A DNA stretch of 64,000 nucleotides from Anthracocystis setariae (Eukaryota > Basidiomycota > Ustilaginomycetes > Ustilaginales > Ustilaginaceae): assembly GCA_928724745.1 (NCBI GenBank), contig CAKMXJ010000032.1, forward strand, positions 1,798,001 through 1,862,000, written 5' to 3'. The stretch's first letter is position 1, and every line of letters begins with the position of its first letter. The notes below the pieces were generated by a model that saw only the letters and a program-made list of their open reading frames with translations, had not been told where the DNA came from and ran no database searches. The position numbers and the translations under genes were made by a program. Shown one piece after another: positions 19,513 to 30,342 of the stretch.

Positions 19513-22500
19513 TTACAGAATGCTCCTACAGAGCGGACAAGTGCTGGCGCCCGAGGTGGTGATCCATTTGAAAAGACACCCGGCGTGGAACTTGTTTTTG
19601 CACGTTTTGCATGGTTTGGTCGGCAGACTTCGGTCCATGGGGCTGATGATCGAGTAGCAAATTGCACATTCGTCCAGTCCTTGGAATTGGACCTCGGCGT
19701 ATCGTTTGAATAGACTCAACGCATCAAAGATCAGTCCGTTTTGGCCCGTGATCAGCTGCTGTACGTCGAGCAACCATGCGCGCCACTTGGCCTCGGTAAT
19801 GCCGACTCGCTGGATATCCCGAATCTCAACGCCATGGAGGGGAAAATCGAGCGGGATCTTAATCCCGATCTCCATCGAGTGTTCGTCCACGAGGTATGTC
19901 GCGATCACCTCGTTCGACGAGAGGATCTTGATCGTGAGCGCATCGTCTTGCAATTTGGCCAGCGCCTCGGGTTGACGCAGGTGCGATAGTTCGCGGTTCG
20001 CAATGACGGGCGAACAGTATCGCGTAGTAAATGCCGAGATCTGCATCGAGTGCTGTCGGTCCTTGATCTCCCCCCACCACGCCCTCACTTTAGTCGGCAC
20101 GTGGATGAGCGAGCGTAGGTACACATGCGCTGCCAAAACCTGCAACACCGTCAAGGAACTCTCCACATCCACCTGATCCAAGAAAACCTCGTCGACCATG
20201 AACCGACTCGGATCAAACGGTCGTCGACTCTCATCCGCCAACCCGACCAATGCAAACACACTCGGCAGAAGCGAATCCACCAACACACCCCGATTTTCAA
20301 GATCCTCCAAAAACGCCGCCTTCACCCACATCGACGCGCCCTCAAAATGCTCCAACACCGCGATCCACGACAGGAAGTACCCGAACGCCGTCCTGCGCGC
20401 CGCCGCCTCCTCAACCACAACGTTCAACTGCGGACCCAAGCTATCGCTCACATTCGCCACCAGCGCTTCGGGGATCTTGAGCCGATGCTGCCCATCCTCC
20501 TTGCGAGCAAGCGCGTCCGCATCGATCGCAGCCTCCACCACGAGCTCCTTCACATTCTCCCGAATAGCCGCACTCAGCAGACGGAATGCCACCACTTGCA
20601 CTTCGTGCGAAGCACTCTGCACCACCAGAGTGCACAGCGCCTGCGCCGACTCGTGCAGCGAAAACGGCGTCTCCGAAGTCTCCCGGATCAAATCCACCAG
20701 CAGATCGATACACGCTTGCTGCACCGCCGACACCGACTGCAATCCTGCGAGCGAGAGGAACAACTGGCGCAGATTCGCCACCGCCGGCTTGCTGTGCGAG
20801 TTCCAGTACTCCCGCAGATTCGTATTGCGCGACGCTAGCTCGCGCATCAATTCCAACAACCGCAGCGTGTGGAACAGCTGCGCCAGCGAAGCTTCGTCCT
20901 CCAACGAGCAGAATTCGAGGTTCGTCTCGATCAGATCGAACATGTACTCGATATGGCTACCCTGCACGTCCTGCACCACGGGCAGCAGGTGGACGAGCAA
21001 CTCAGCCAAACGCGTGTTCATCTCGTCGTCGGCCTCGTCATCTGCATCCTCACTCGCAGACCACTTTTCGAGATCCTTGAGCAAGAAGATCGCACGTTGC
21101 TGTGGGATCAGCGACAACTCCGAATCCTCCGCAGGTGCCAAAGCTACTAGAGCTCGAAGGGAGGCTAACAACTTGCTCTGCGGGTTGCCCGGACCGAGGC
21201 CAGAGAGCTTCGCCGCCGCCCCGTTTCGCAGACGGTCGTAACCAGGCGACGCGCCAGCGATGGCCTTGGCCGCATGGTAGATGGCGTACGCCATCATCGG
21301 CATGCGATCCTGTACGGCATCTCCGAGCTTAAGCCACCGTTCCGCCCCGGCCTCTGTGATCGTTCCAAAGCTGAAGGCGGCATTGAGCAGACGGTGGAAG
21401 ATGCGCGCAAGGTAGCTGCTAGACGCCTCCGCCTGCGCTGCCAGTTGCCACAGTGTCGACAGCACGTGGCCCATCCCATCCTTCTCGACATCGACGGTCG
21501 ACCCACGCTGCAAGGACGCAACCATGTCATTGTGCCAAATCTCCGTAACACTTTCGCTCAGCGCCGACACGAGCGCCGTGCTCATCTTGACCGCACTCTG
21601 CAGCCATTCGCGGTGATCCGCAGAAGAGATCGTAGAGTCGAGCGCATGCTTTGAAGCCCCAGGAAGAAGCAAATCATCCTCGATGAGCATCGAAAGCGTC
21701 ACGACGAGCGGCAACAGCCTCAAGTTGTTCTTGGCGCTTTCTCGGTTTCGCCCCATGATCAACAGGGCAGCGAGACAGACGCGCGCAAAGATGCCAAGAC
21801 CCTGATTGTCCACCAGCGGCTCCAATCGCGGTCCGGACGCCTTCGTGGCGGAACTTTGCGAGACGAGCGGGTCGTACACGAGCAAAACCGGATTCGAGTC
21901 GTGTTTGCACGCCTTGACCAGCATCTCTGCCAACTCCTTCTGGTCGGGCAGGAGGGCAGTCTTGTACTCTGCAGTCGAGACCAGGCGAGAGACGGGGATC
22001 TGAAGGTCGAGCAAGTGATCTTGGAGACTTTCAAGTGCGTCCTTCTCCAATTCCGCCCGTCGCTCAGGTAGAGCATCATGCATGATTCGACCGTGCAACT
22101 CGTTCACTCGATGCCAGAGATCAGAATACACAACCACCTCATCGGAGGATGAACACGAATCATCGTGTCTCAACGAGCGGAGATCGGAAATGGCAGTGAC
22201 GAAGCCACTGTACGAGGAGTCGGTGGAAAGCAGTTGCCGGGACTGGCCATCTGGCTGAGCCGCCAGCCAGACGTCGATGCATCCGATCAACGCAATCACG
22301 ACCACAGCCGCCTTAGCCTGGCGTGCTCGCACATCCTCGTCCGGTCGCAACCTTTCGAACAGCACCGACCTGAGCTGCTCGATGGTCGACGTGGTCACCT
22401 TGAGCATGTTTGTGCGGCCATCCTGACTGACAAACGGAGCTGGGGTTGCGAGCACATCTGCTACGACGTTGGCAAGACGGTGACGTTGCTGGTCAGGCAA

Positions 22501-25386
22501 GCTACCGCTATCGCATAGAGCAAACACGAGCTCCATCATCAACTCCTCGACGCCGGCTTCTGGCGCTGGGATAGGCAAAAGTGACTCGGCCTCCTTTCCT
22601 GCCTCTGCCGCTTTGAGTACGGCTTTGGACGCGCTAATGAGCTCGGTCATCGTATCGATCCGATCGGAGAGGTGTTCGAGATGGGCCACAGAGGAGAGCG
22701 TCTCGGTCCAAATCGAAGCTCGTGTATCCCCATCTTTGCAAACGGCAAGATAGGCAGTGAGGAAGGACGCCGTAGAAGCCGGGGCGACACCTTTTGCGCC
22801 CAAAAGTTGCGGGATGGAGGCAGTCGTAGCCTGTGCGAGCTCGTGGGACGTTGAGGCGTCGAGTGCCTCTGGAAGGCTGACGATAGCTCGAGTGAGGAGT
22901 GACAGGAAATCAACTAGCAGAGTAGCTCGAGCACGTCGTAGATCAGATGCCATTTTGGAATCATCCGCAACCTTGGCGAGGCCTGCTACCGTGAGCCTGA
23001 TGAGTTGCGACAAGGTGGCTGCTGCTGAGCTTCGGAGCACCGTGCTGGCCTGCTGGCCCTGAGACGGAGCCAAAGCTGCATAGAACGAGGTGGTCCGCTC
23101 GAGGGATGCTAGAACCTGGGTTCGGATGGGCAGTGAAAGGTCTACCGGTGCTTGCGAGAGAGCATGCGTGACTGCGACAATGCCTTGTTCGACATCGGAC
23201 AGGAAGGCTTGCAGGACGTCGACAGAGGGATTGGCCGAAGCCAGTCTTCGAACCTGGACGGCAAGGTCAGATACGATGCGGGAGGAGCCGATGCTCTTGA
23301 TTCGCGAAGCTCTCGCTGCGTCGTCGTGGTCTTTGGCAGCAGCACCTGCGCCGAGTGACGAAATGATGCTCCCCTTGTCAAGGATAAGTTCGTCCCACAC
23401 CATGCCAAGATGAACGCGCACAAGCTCTCTCGCGGAGGCCGCGTTGTCGCTGCCTGCTGTGAAAGTAGCTCGGAGCATGCGCAGAGACAGGAAAGTGACG
23501 CATTCGACAAAGGAGGCCAAGAAAGCACGGCATCCAGTCGGCTCGAAGTCCAATGGCCGGCTGTACAAGGCCGAGAAGAACTGGGCGAGGAGATCCGAAG
23601 TGGTCTCAGAGTCGTCGTGACGTAGAATGTCGGCTGGAATTGTCGAGATGAAGACAACGACGGCCGTGTAGCCCACATTGGGAGCTCCACCACAGGCCGA
23701 TTGCAGCCACTGCAGGAAGGAAGAGTAGGCATGAGACTTGGGCCGTGAAGGGTCTGCTGACGGTTTCGAACCGACTGGATGTCTGTCGTCATCGGAACCG
23801 GCCTCGGAGCTGCCGTCCTCATCATCATCGTCGTCGTGGTCGTCGTCGTCATCGCTGTGCTCTTCATCGTCATCGTCTTCGTCATCACTGACATCTTCGC
23901 CATCTTTGTGTTTCTGCGCACCACGCTTGGTGGGTTGGTCAGTACCGATGAGCCACAATTGCGGTCGATTCTTGAGCAATGGCAAGATTGCGTCGATGGC
24001 AGCCCTCTGAACGAGGTTATCGCGTTCCTGCCAGATTGAGGTCATAGCGACTGTGCCAATGATGGACAAATTGTGATAGATCACATCTGGTACAACGGTG
24101 TACAATGTACGAAGAAGAGTCCATGCTCGCAATCGGACGGCAGGCGAGTCGTGGCCGAACGACGTAAGAGATGAAGCTGGCTCATGTCGCTTAGCCGAGG
24201 ATGCGGCGAGGTTGTGGGGTGACAAAGAAGCCCATACGAGTCGGGATGAGAGCAGACTTTCCAGGCTCTGCAGCGTCTCTGCAGCAGGACGCTGCTGGAT
24301 GATGGAGGTCAAGACGGCAAGAGCACCAGCGACGAGGCGCTTGTCGAGCGCTGCTGTGTCTTCTTCGACGTTTTCGTCGCGATTTTTGGCATCTCGCTCG
24401 ACGTTGCCTGTGTGCAGCGAGGGAGTGGCATGGCCGGAAGAGGTTCGAGACATGGATGGATCGCTGGCTCCAACAGCAAGAGCGGCGGTCATCGAGAAAG
24501 CGTAGGAAGGCGAAGGCGAAAGGAGGATGGTGCGCAGATGAGCGATGAGCGTATCGCTGTGCTCGTTGAGATCGAGTTGAACCGAATCAGCTGTATTTGA
24601 TGCATCTTTGGCGTGGTCTGCGCTCTTCCATGTGCATGTGTCGCTCCACGCCGTTTTTCCAAGACGCTCGATAGAACGATCCGTGTCGTGACACAAGATG
24701 GCCCATGGACCCAGGATGGGCTCGATGTAGTGCGGCGACTCCAACAATTCTGCTCTTGTGGATGAAGCCTGGTCGGAGGGGTGATTTGGGTTTTCCAGGA
24801 GCAATGTATGGATCTGCATGGTGAGGAGACGAAGGCGACGAGTGGGAGACAGGGCGAGACGAGGGAAAAGGTGCACCCAGCTGGGGAGCATCATAACAAG
24901 AGCATCTCGTTTCTCGTCTGCGGTCAAATCGGACGACTCTGCACTGGCATCTTGATCGTCGGAAGATGTTGCGGATTTGCCCAAAGCATCTTGGATCCAG
25001 GCCAAGAGACGCTCGAGAGCACGACAGCGGGTGATGACGTCCTTCTTGGATGCCTTGCGTAGCAGTACAACGAGGTCAGCGGGAAGCAAAGAGGCGAGAC
25101 CCATGGAATCGAGCGGGTCGGGCAGTGGTTGTGGCGGTTTAGGAGGAGGGATGAATTGCTTCTTTTCGCCCTTGCCCTTGTTACGCTTTGCATCCTTTTT
25201 GGATTTGTCCTTCTTCTGACCTCGCTGAGGACCTCGCTGCTTTGCCTTTTCGAGAGCTTCGACGAGATCGGGATGAAGGAGGTTGCCATCATCGTCTCGC
25301 TCGTATGCCACCTTTTTGGCCGCCTTGTTGGCCTGCTTTTTTCGCGTGGCGGACGAGGCCGAAGACTTGCCTTTGGCCTTGGGCAT
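19513..25386 (-). CDS. LTN1: Listerin, ribosome-associated E3 ubiquitin ligase
   Basis: A 1957-residue intronless protein. The N-terminus starts MPKAKGKSSASSATRKKQANKAAKK, a basic segment followed by the conserved listerin N-domain (DSMGLASLLPADLVVLLRKASKKD). A long alpha-helical HEAT-type body follows. The C-terminal RING reads CAICYSIISP, CKTCKNKFHAGCLFKWI and CPLCR, ending four residues before the stop. LTN1 binds split 60S subunits with Rqc2 and ubiquitinates stalled nascent chains (ribosome quality control). The length matches the family. Near residues 500–540 an Asp/Glu/His run forms an acidic linker. The first ATG of the frame is at 25386; the open frame upstream lacks an ATG. It is divergent from BYE1 and tail-to-tail with the Artemis-type gene. 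Confidence 0.95.
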   Translation of the reverse strand: MPKAKGKSSASSATRKKQANKAAKKVAYERDDDGNLLHPDLVEALEKAKQRGPQRGQKKDKSKKDAKRNKGKGEKKQFIPPPKPPQPLPDPLDSMGLASLLPADLVVLLRKASKKDVITRCRALERLLAWIQDALGKSATSSDDQDASAESSDLTADEKRDALVMMLPSWVHLFPRLALSPTRRLRLLTMQIHTLLLENPNHPSDQASSTRAELLESPHYIEPILGPWAILCHDTDRSIERLGKTAWSDTCTWKSADHAKDASNTADSVQLDLNEHSDTLIAHLRTILLSPSPSYAFSMTAALAVGASDPSMSRTSSGHATPSLHTGNVERDAKNRDENVEEDTAALDKRLVAGALAVLTSIIQQRPAAETLQSLESLLSSRLVWASLSPHNLAASSAKRHEPASSLTSFGHDSPAVRLRAWTLLRTLYTVVPDVIYHNLSIIGTVAMTSIWQERDNLVQRAAIDAILPLLKNRPQLWLIGTDQPTKRGAQKHKDGEDVSDDEDDDDEEHSDDDDDHDDDDDEDGSSEAGSDDDRHPVGSKPSADPSRPKSHAYSSFLQWLQSACGGAPNVGYTAVVVFISTIPADILRHDDSETTSDLLAQFFSALYSRPLDFEPTGCRAFLASFVECVTFLSLRMLRATFTAGSDNAASARELVRVHLGMVWDELILDKGSIISSLGAGAAAKDHDDAARASRIKSIGSSRIVSDLAVQVRRLASANPSVDVLQAFLSDVEQGIVAVTHALSQAPVDLSLPIRTQVLASLERTTSFYAALAPSQGQQASTVLRSSAAATLSQLIRLTVAGLAKVADDSKMASDLRRARATLLVDFLSLLTRAIVSLPEALDASTSHELAQATTASIPQLLGAKGVAPASTASFLTAYLAVCKDGDTRASIWTETLSSVAHLEHLSDRIDTMTELISASKAVLKAAEAGKEAESLLPIPAPEAGVEELMMELVFALCDSGSLPDQQRHRLANVVADVLATPAPFVSQDGRTNMLKVTTSTIEQLRSVLFERLRPDEDVRARQAKAAVVVIALIGCIDVWLAAQPDGQSRQLLSTDSSYSGFVTAISDLRSLRHDDSCSSSDEVVVYSDLWHRVNELHGRIMHDALPERRAELEKDALESLQDHLLDLQIPVSRLVSTAEYKTALLPDQKELAEMLVKACKHDSNPVLLVYDPLVSQSSATKASGPRLEPLVDNQGLGIFARVCLAALLIMGRNRESAKNNLRLLPLVVTLSMLIEDDLLLPGASKHALDSTISSADHREWLQSAVKMSTALVSALSESVTEIWHNDMVASLQRGSTVDVEKDGMGHVLSTLWQLAAQAEASSSYLARIFHRLLNAAFSFGTITEAGAERWLKLGDAVQDRMPMMAYAIYHAAKAIAGASPGYDRLRNGAAAKLSGLGPGNPQSKLLASLRALVALAPAEDSELSLIPQQRAIFLLKDLEKWSASEDADDEADDEMNTRLAELLVHLLPVVQDVQGSHIEYMFDLIETNLEFCSLEDEASLAQLFHTLRLLELMRELASRNTNLREYWNSHSKPAVANLRQLFLSLAGLQSVSAVQQACIDLLVDLIRETSETPFSLHESAQALCTLVVQSASHEVQVVAFRLLSAAIRENVKELVVEAAIDADALARKEDGQHRLKIPEALVANVSDSLGPQLNVVVEEAAARRTAFGYFLSWIAVLEHFEGASMWVKAAFLEDLENRGVLVDSLLPSVFALVGLADESRRPFDPSRFMVDEVFLDQVDVESSLTVLQVLAAHVYLRSLIHVPTKVRAWWGEIKDRQHSMQISAFTTRYCSPVIANRELSHLRQPEALAKLQDDALTIKILSSNEVIATYLVDEHSMEIGIKIPLDFPLHGVEIRDIQRVGITEAKWRAWLLDVQQLITGQNGLIFDALSLFKRYAEVQFQGLDECAICYSIISPMDRSLPTKPCKTCKNKFHAGCLFKWITTSGASTCPLCRSIL

Positions 25387-26132
25387 GATCGAAAGGGGGG
25401 AGAGGATATCCCTCTTATCCGAAGATCGACGTAGACAAGATGCTTGATGGTTGCACTGCGAATGAGAATGAGAATGAGAATGCCTTGGGGCTGTCGATCT
25501 TGAGGTTGCACAGGTGCACAGGTTGTGTGTGGTGCGTTGTGGCAAAAGTATGCCCAATACAGTCCAATGTGACTGGCGCCGAAGAGTGTTGGATGAAGGT
25601 CAAGAGAAAGGTCAAAGGTGTTGCTCCGCTCTGCTGCCAAATCAATCAATCAATCAATCAATGAGTCAATTAATCAATTGGCGGCGATTCTTCTTGACTG
25701 AAGCAAAATTATTATTTTTATTATTATTGTTTAGTCGGTGCGGTGCGGTGCGGTGCGCTATGACGCTCTGCCAAAGCAAAGCAAAGCAGTCGAAGTGGAG
25801 GGGATGTCAGCGTCAGTCACAATCAACTGAGAGGAAGAAAGTTCACGCGACTCATCCGCCGATGCGTTCACAGCAAGCAGGCCCGATCCATGAAGCACGA
25901 TGCAAAATTCAAAGTTAAAATGCAGGGCACATCCGCGTCGACTGAGCAGCAGAGAAACTCATCTGTCTCACCTTTCTCCACCGACACCTTTGTTTAAAAC
26001 CATCATCATCCGTCTTCGATAGAGAGCGCATATCGAAAGCGTAGTGAGCGAACATCGGCCCCACACGGCATCCCTGCTGAGAACCACAGTCAGGCAACCC
26101 GTTCTTTGCTTCTCTGAGTTGCAGTTCGAGCC
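25387..26132. other. Divergent promoter region between LTN1 and BYE1-like gene
   Basis: 746 bp without a supported gene. It contains (AATC)n near 25638–25665, an AT-rich patch near 25705–25730 and a GGTGC pentanucleotide run near 25736–25757. Confidence 0.45.
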
Positions 26133-29100
26133 ATGTCCGTGCCTGCATCCGAGACCGTACTTGACTCGTCCAGCACGCACGTCGAGTCATCAGCTGCCGC
26201 GAGCATTGACACTACTACTACTACTGCTGCTACTACTGCCGCTGACGTCGACGCAACTGAATCTGGTCCTCGCAGGGGATCGCGTGCTCGAAAGCCAACG
26301 GCCAAAGCTGCAGGTCTCGATGTCACCGACACAGCCGAGCAGCAGCCTACGCGCACCACCAGAAAGCGCAAAGCAGATGACGTCGACGCCAACAAGGAGC
26401 CCAGCGCTCTTCAAACCGAGGCGGATGCGGATCGCATCAATGACGAGGTCAACCAAGTCTTTGACGGTGCAGACGCCGACCAAGAAGAGGATGATGACAA
26501 GCAATACTGCATCTGCCGAGGCAAAGACGATGGTACCTTTATGATTTCGTGCGAAAGATGCCAGGAATGGTTAGTAGTCTTCATTCGATCTTGTCCCAGC
26601 CAGGACGACGTACCCGATTGAGCATGTGAGCTGACTTTGATAATGGTTTTGCCCCTTGGCAACTCTGCGACCCATCTTGCCAATTAAACGACAGGTATCA
26701 CACCAAGTGCATTGGTATAACTCAAAAAGCGGCCAAGAAGCTCGACGAATATGTCTGCGAGGCCTGCACATCCAAGGACAAGACACTCAGCACACGCAAA
26801 GGTAAGTGCAACCCCTGCCCAAGCTCCGTCTATCATCTTGCTGCGGCCAACCGCATCGACTGCTTGGCGTAGCATCCGGCCTCGTTCCATTGGGTCGGCG
26901 AGTGACCGGATGGCTTGAGGCAAAGCTCATTTTGGCTTAACCACGTTCGTTCTTGGACTGACCCTCAAACCCATGATTTGCATCCTTTCCCGCTCATTTT
27001 TCAGCCACCACCTCGAAAGCGACAAACATGTATCAATCGACAAAACGGCGCAAGACAGCCGAACAGCAGCCATCGGAAGAATCTGCCTCCGAACCCGAAG
27101 ATGAGTCAGAACACGACGCAAGCGACGGTGACGAGTACGTCGGTGAACGCTTTGATGATGCGTCTGAAGCTGAGGATGTAGCTGTTGAAGATCAAGACAA
27201 ATCGGCACTCACCACTTCATCACGGTCGCAGCGTCCGGCGTCATCCAAAGCTGGGTCCTCGAGAACCTATTCTGGCATTTCGAGAGCCAAGGCCGAAACG
27301 CCGTCGGACAAGCCGACCACGTCTAAATCCTCCGAGAGCGTCAGGCGTTCGAGTGCATCGAGCAAATCGAACAAGGGCTCACTACGCAAGCCTACAGGAC
27401 CATCGGACGCGAGCACCGAAGAAGCGCGCTTGAGAGCTCGCAAAGTGCTGTGCTCCGCACTCGAAAACATCTTCAGCACGCAACGCGTGGATACGTCGAC
27501 AGCTGACGACGACGATGAGGAGGTGGAGACCGAGGTGCAACGCGCCGAGGGCTATGCTGCGTTGCTCGAGAGCGAGCTGTTTGAGACGAATGCAGAGACG
27601 CATAGGGCTGGCTCAGTGCGTGTTGTTGGCGCCAAGTACAAAGACCGTTTCCGCACGTTGCTGTTTAGTCTCAAGGATGCCAAGAATACTACATTGCATT
27701 GTCGGATTGCGTCGGGTCGACTCCAGCCGTCTGAGCTCGCCAAGATGTCGAATCAAGAGCTTGCCAATGACGCGATTCGTCAGGCGACTGAGAAGGCGCG
27801 GCTCGACGCGTTGCATAGGAGCACGTTGAGGTCAGAAGAGGTGGGACCCATGAGGAAGATCACTCACAAGGGCGAGATCGAGATTGAAACCGACTCGCAA
27901 CATCAGCGCCAAGGAGGTGGGGAGGATCAAAAGGCAGAGTCGGTAGTGGAGAGAGTGTCCGAGAGCGAGCCGGTCAGAGCGAGCGGCGGGGTTGATGAAA
28001 TCGAGCGAGAGGTGGGTCAACAGCGGTTGCACCGAGATGTGCAGAGAAGTTCGGCTCCAGTGCAGACCAGGTTGGAGGATTCGCCGACGCGGCTCAATTT
28101 CGGTGATGTATGGGCCAAGGATGCAGACACCAAGGTAGAGGAGCGGGAGCGGGAGTCGTATGGTTTCGATGTGGGTTCTCCGGCTGCTGACGAGACGTAC
28201 GATCATGGGATTGTCGATGATGGCGAGGCTGGTGTTGCTGACGGTGCTGACGATTTCATCGACTCGTTCCTCGACGGTAACGGTCAAGATGCAGCTGAAT
28301 CGATACCAGAGGCTGATGCGGCTAGGGTCGGCAAGGAGCCTCAACAGAGATCGACAACGCCTGAGCGGGAGCCTGGCAGCGCAGCTGTGCATCGCTATCG
28401 CACTGTGATTTGGAATGGTTTGATCGATCTGCCGGATGTATTTGCGTTCCAAGGTCATGTTAAGCAGGTTGCAGGCCGCAGCCTCACCTCCTCGCCCAGG
28501 CTATGGTCCAAGTTCTACCCGGAGCGTCCACTGTTGGTCGCCGGTCGACTGCCCACCAAAGTTGCCACGGACTACCTGCTCCAAGTGGTCAATGCCGCAA
28601 GGACCGAGATGCTCGCCTTCACGATGGAGCCCGGTGTGAGCAAGGACGGCGTGGCACGCGCCACCGATTCGGATCAAGCGAGTTTCGATGGCATGCTTAA
28701 ACACTTGAAGAGCGCGGATCGGTGGGGAGCGCTGCACATCTCGTCGAGCGTCAAGGGCAGTCTGATCAAGGACTTGTACGTCGTTCCGCTTTCCAAGGAT
28801 GACGAGGTGCCGCTGTGGCTGGATATGGCCGAATCGGATTGCCTTGGTGCCGAGTGGCATGCGACAAGGGATCGGGATCTGCTAGTGCTCGTGGCGGTGG
28901 TGATCAAGGACGCATTGCAGACAGAGCTGGCCAGGGCGGAGAGAGGTGCGGCACGTCAGAGGAGTGCGACGAACGAGGGCGATAGGATGACACAGGGTCC
29001 AACGGCGGAAGGTGCATACGACCCCACGGCGGGTGTAGCTGTTCCATTTAGCGGAGCAAGTACAGCAGCTCCAGTGCCGGCTGCAGCCAACTTTGGCGGT

Positions 29101-29694
29101 GATGCGTTGCAGTCGTTGCTGCGATCGCTGGGCAAGACAGCTGCGTCTGCTGCTGTACCAGGTGCGCTGAGTCCGTTGGGTGGAGCACCTTCGGGACCGC
29201 CACCGCCTGGTCCTCCGCCGGGACCACCTCCGAGCTTCGCTCCGCCGATTGCAGGCGCTGGATCGCCGTATGCAGTGAATGGAGCTGGCGATGGTACCAC
29301 ACCGCCACAGCCTTGGCATCCGCATCCGCATCCGCATCAACCTTATCCCGCGCAGCCGTACGACTATGCTGCTGCTGGTGGTGATGCGGGAGCGGCGTAC
29401 GGATACGGCGGCGATGGAGGATGGGAGGGTGGGGTGCAGCACACGCCTGTGCAGGAGATGCCGGAGGAGGAGTATCCCGGGCAGTACAATCCAGATTTCT
29501 TGGCTCAGACAATTTCAGGTCACGCGGGATACGATGGGAGAGGTCGCGGTCATGGTCATGGTCATGGTCATGGTCATGGTCATGGTCATGGTCATGGTCA
29601 TGGTCATGGTCATGGTCATGGCCATGGTCATGGCTACGGTCAAGGGTTTGGACACGGGCAGGCAAGGGGAGGGTGGAGAGGGAGAGGGTGGTGA
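26133..29694 (+). CDS. BYE1: BYE1-like transcription regulator: PHD finger, TFIIS central domain, SPOC domain
   Basis: Three exons: 26133–26569, 26695–26801 and 27005–29694, giving 1077 residues. Both introns are GT–AG, and splicing rebuilds the PHD finger across intron 1 (CQEW joined to YHTKC). The C4HC3 PHD finger lies near 130–175, beginning YCICRGKDDG. A TFIIS-like central domain lies near 322–420 (KVLCSALENIF, YKDRFRTLLFSLKDAKN). A SPOC domain starts near 644 (RTVIWNGLIDLPDVFAFQG). This order is that of yeast Bye1, which binds H3K4me3 and RNA polymerase II in the nucleus. The C-terminus has a Gly/Pro-rich stretch (about 900–930), then a Gly-His repeat (about 1030–1060) and a GGWRGRGW end. 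The Gly-His tail is unusual. The gene lies 648 bp upstream of TOM40 on the same strand. Confidence 0.9.
29548..29633 (+). repeat. GGTCAT hexanucleotide repeat encoding (Gly-His)n
   Basis: About 14 units in frame near the end of the BYE1-like coding region. One unit is changed to GGCCAT. The other two frames would read Val-Met or Ser-Trp repeats. It codes for alternating Gly-His, a potential metal-binding or phase-separating tail. Confidence 0.9.
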
Positions 29695-30342
29695 TATGCG
29701 CACGAGCGCACGACGATCTCATTCATGTCTTGGTAGCTTCAAGTGGATGTTGTTGCAACACCTTTAGGCTGTTTACGACGATTGTGTTGGCAAAGTGTGG
29801 ATCGTTTCGATTGCATAGAAGGATGCGGATGAGGGATGCTGTCAAGTAGTTAGTATGAGTATGAAAGGCGAGGGAGCAGTTTCCGTGCGAGATGGCTTTC
29901 GGTGCTTGCAACTAAAAATGATAGCCAAACGAAATGAAAGAGACTTGAATCAGTGAGGATGTTAGTGGTGCAGTAAATGCATTCAAATTTGGATGGCATG
30001 GTGTGAAATTCCAGAAAAAGCAGAGTGATCTCGTGGCGCGTTAGAAATTATGCAAGAGAATAATGAGTTATGAGACTTGAAAGCTGAGCGAGCGCATTTG
30101 GAGCAGAGGGCGGCGGCGAAGGCGAAGGCGAAGGTGAAGAAAAGCAAATCGGAAGAGCCGTTGTACTGTAGTTGGCTGATGGATTTCAAAAAATTGTCCG
30201 AGCTTCTCTTCTCAGCGGGAAAGCAGCAACGGCGGTGGTCGCTCGTACCTATTCCATTCTACCGGAATCCATCGCATCTCCACTTGTTGTTTCGCTCCAC
30301 CATCCTCGTTGCAACACCACCATCAGCACCGTCGTTGTCGTC
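29695..30342. other. Intergenic region BYE1-like to TOM40
   Basis: BYE1 3' region and TOM40 promoter. The TOM40 frame is open from about 30172 but has no ATG before 30343. No other gene or repeat seen. Confidence 0.35.

Noticed and set aside
20198..21241. 347-codon plus-strand frame
   Set aside because: Antisense to LTN1 and without motifs.
23142..23924. 260-codon minus-strand frame inside LTN1
   Set aside because: Out of frame with the listerin protein and made largely from its acidic repeat; a shadow.
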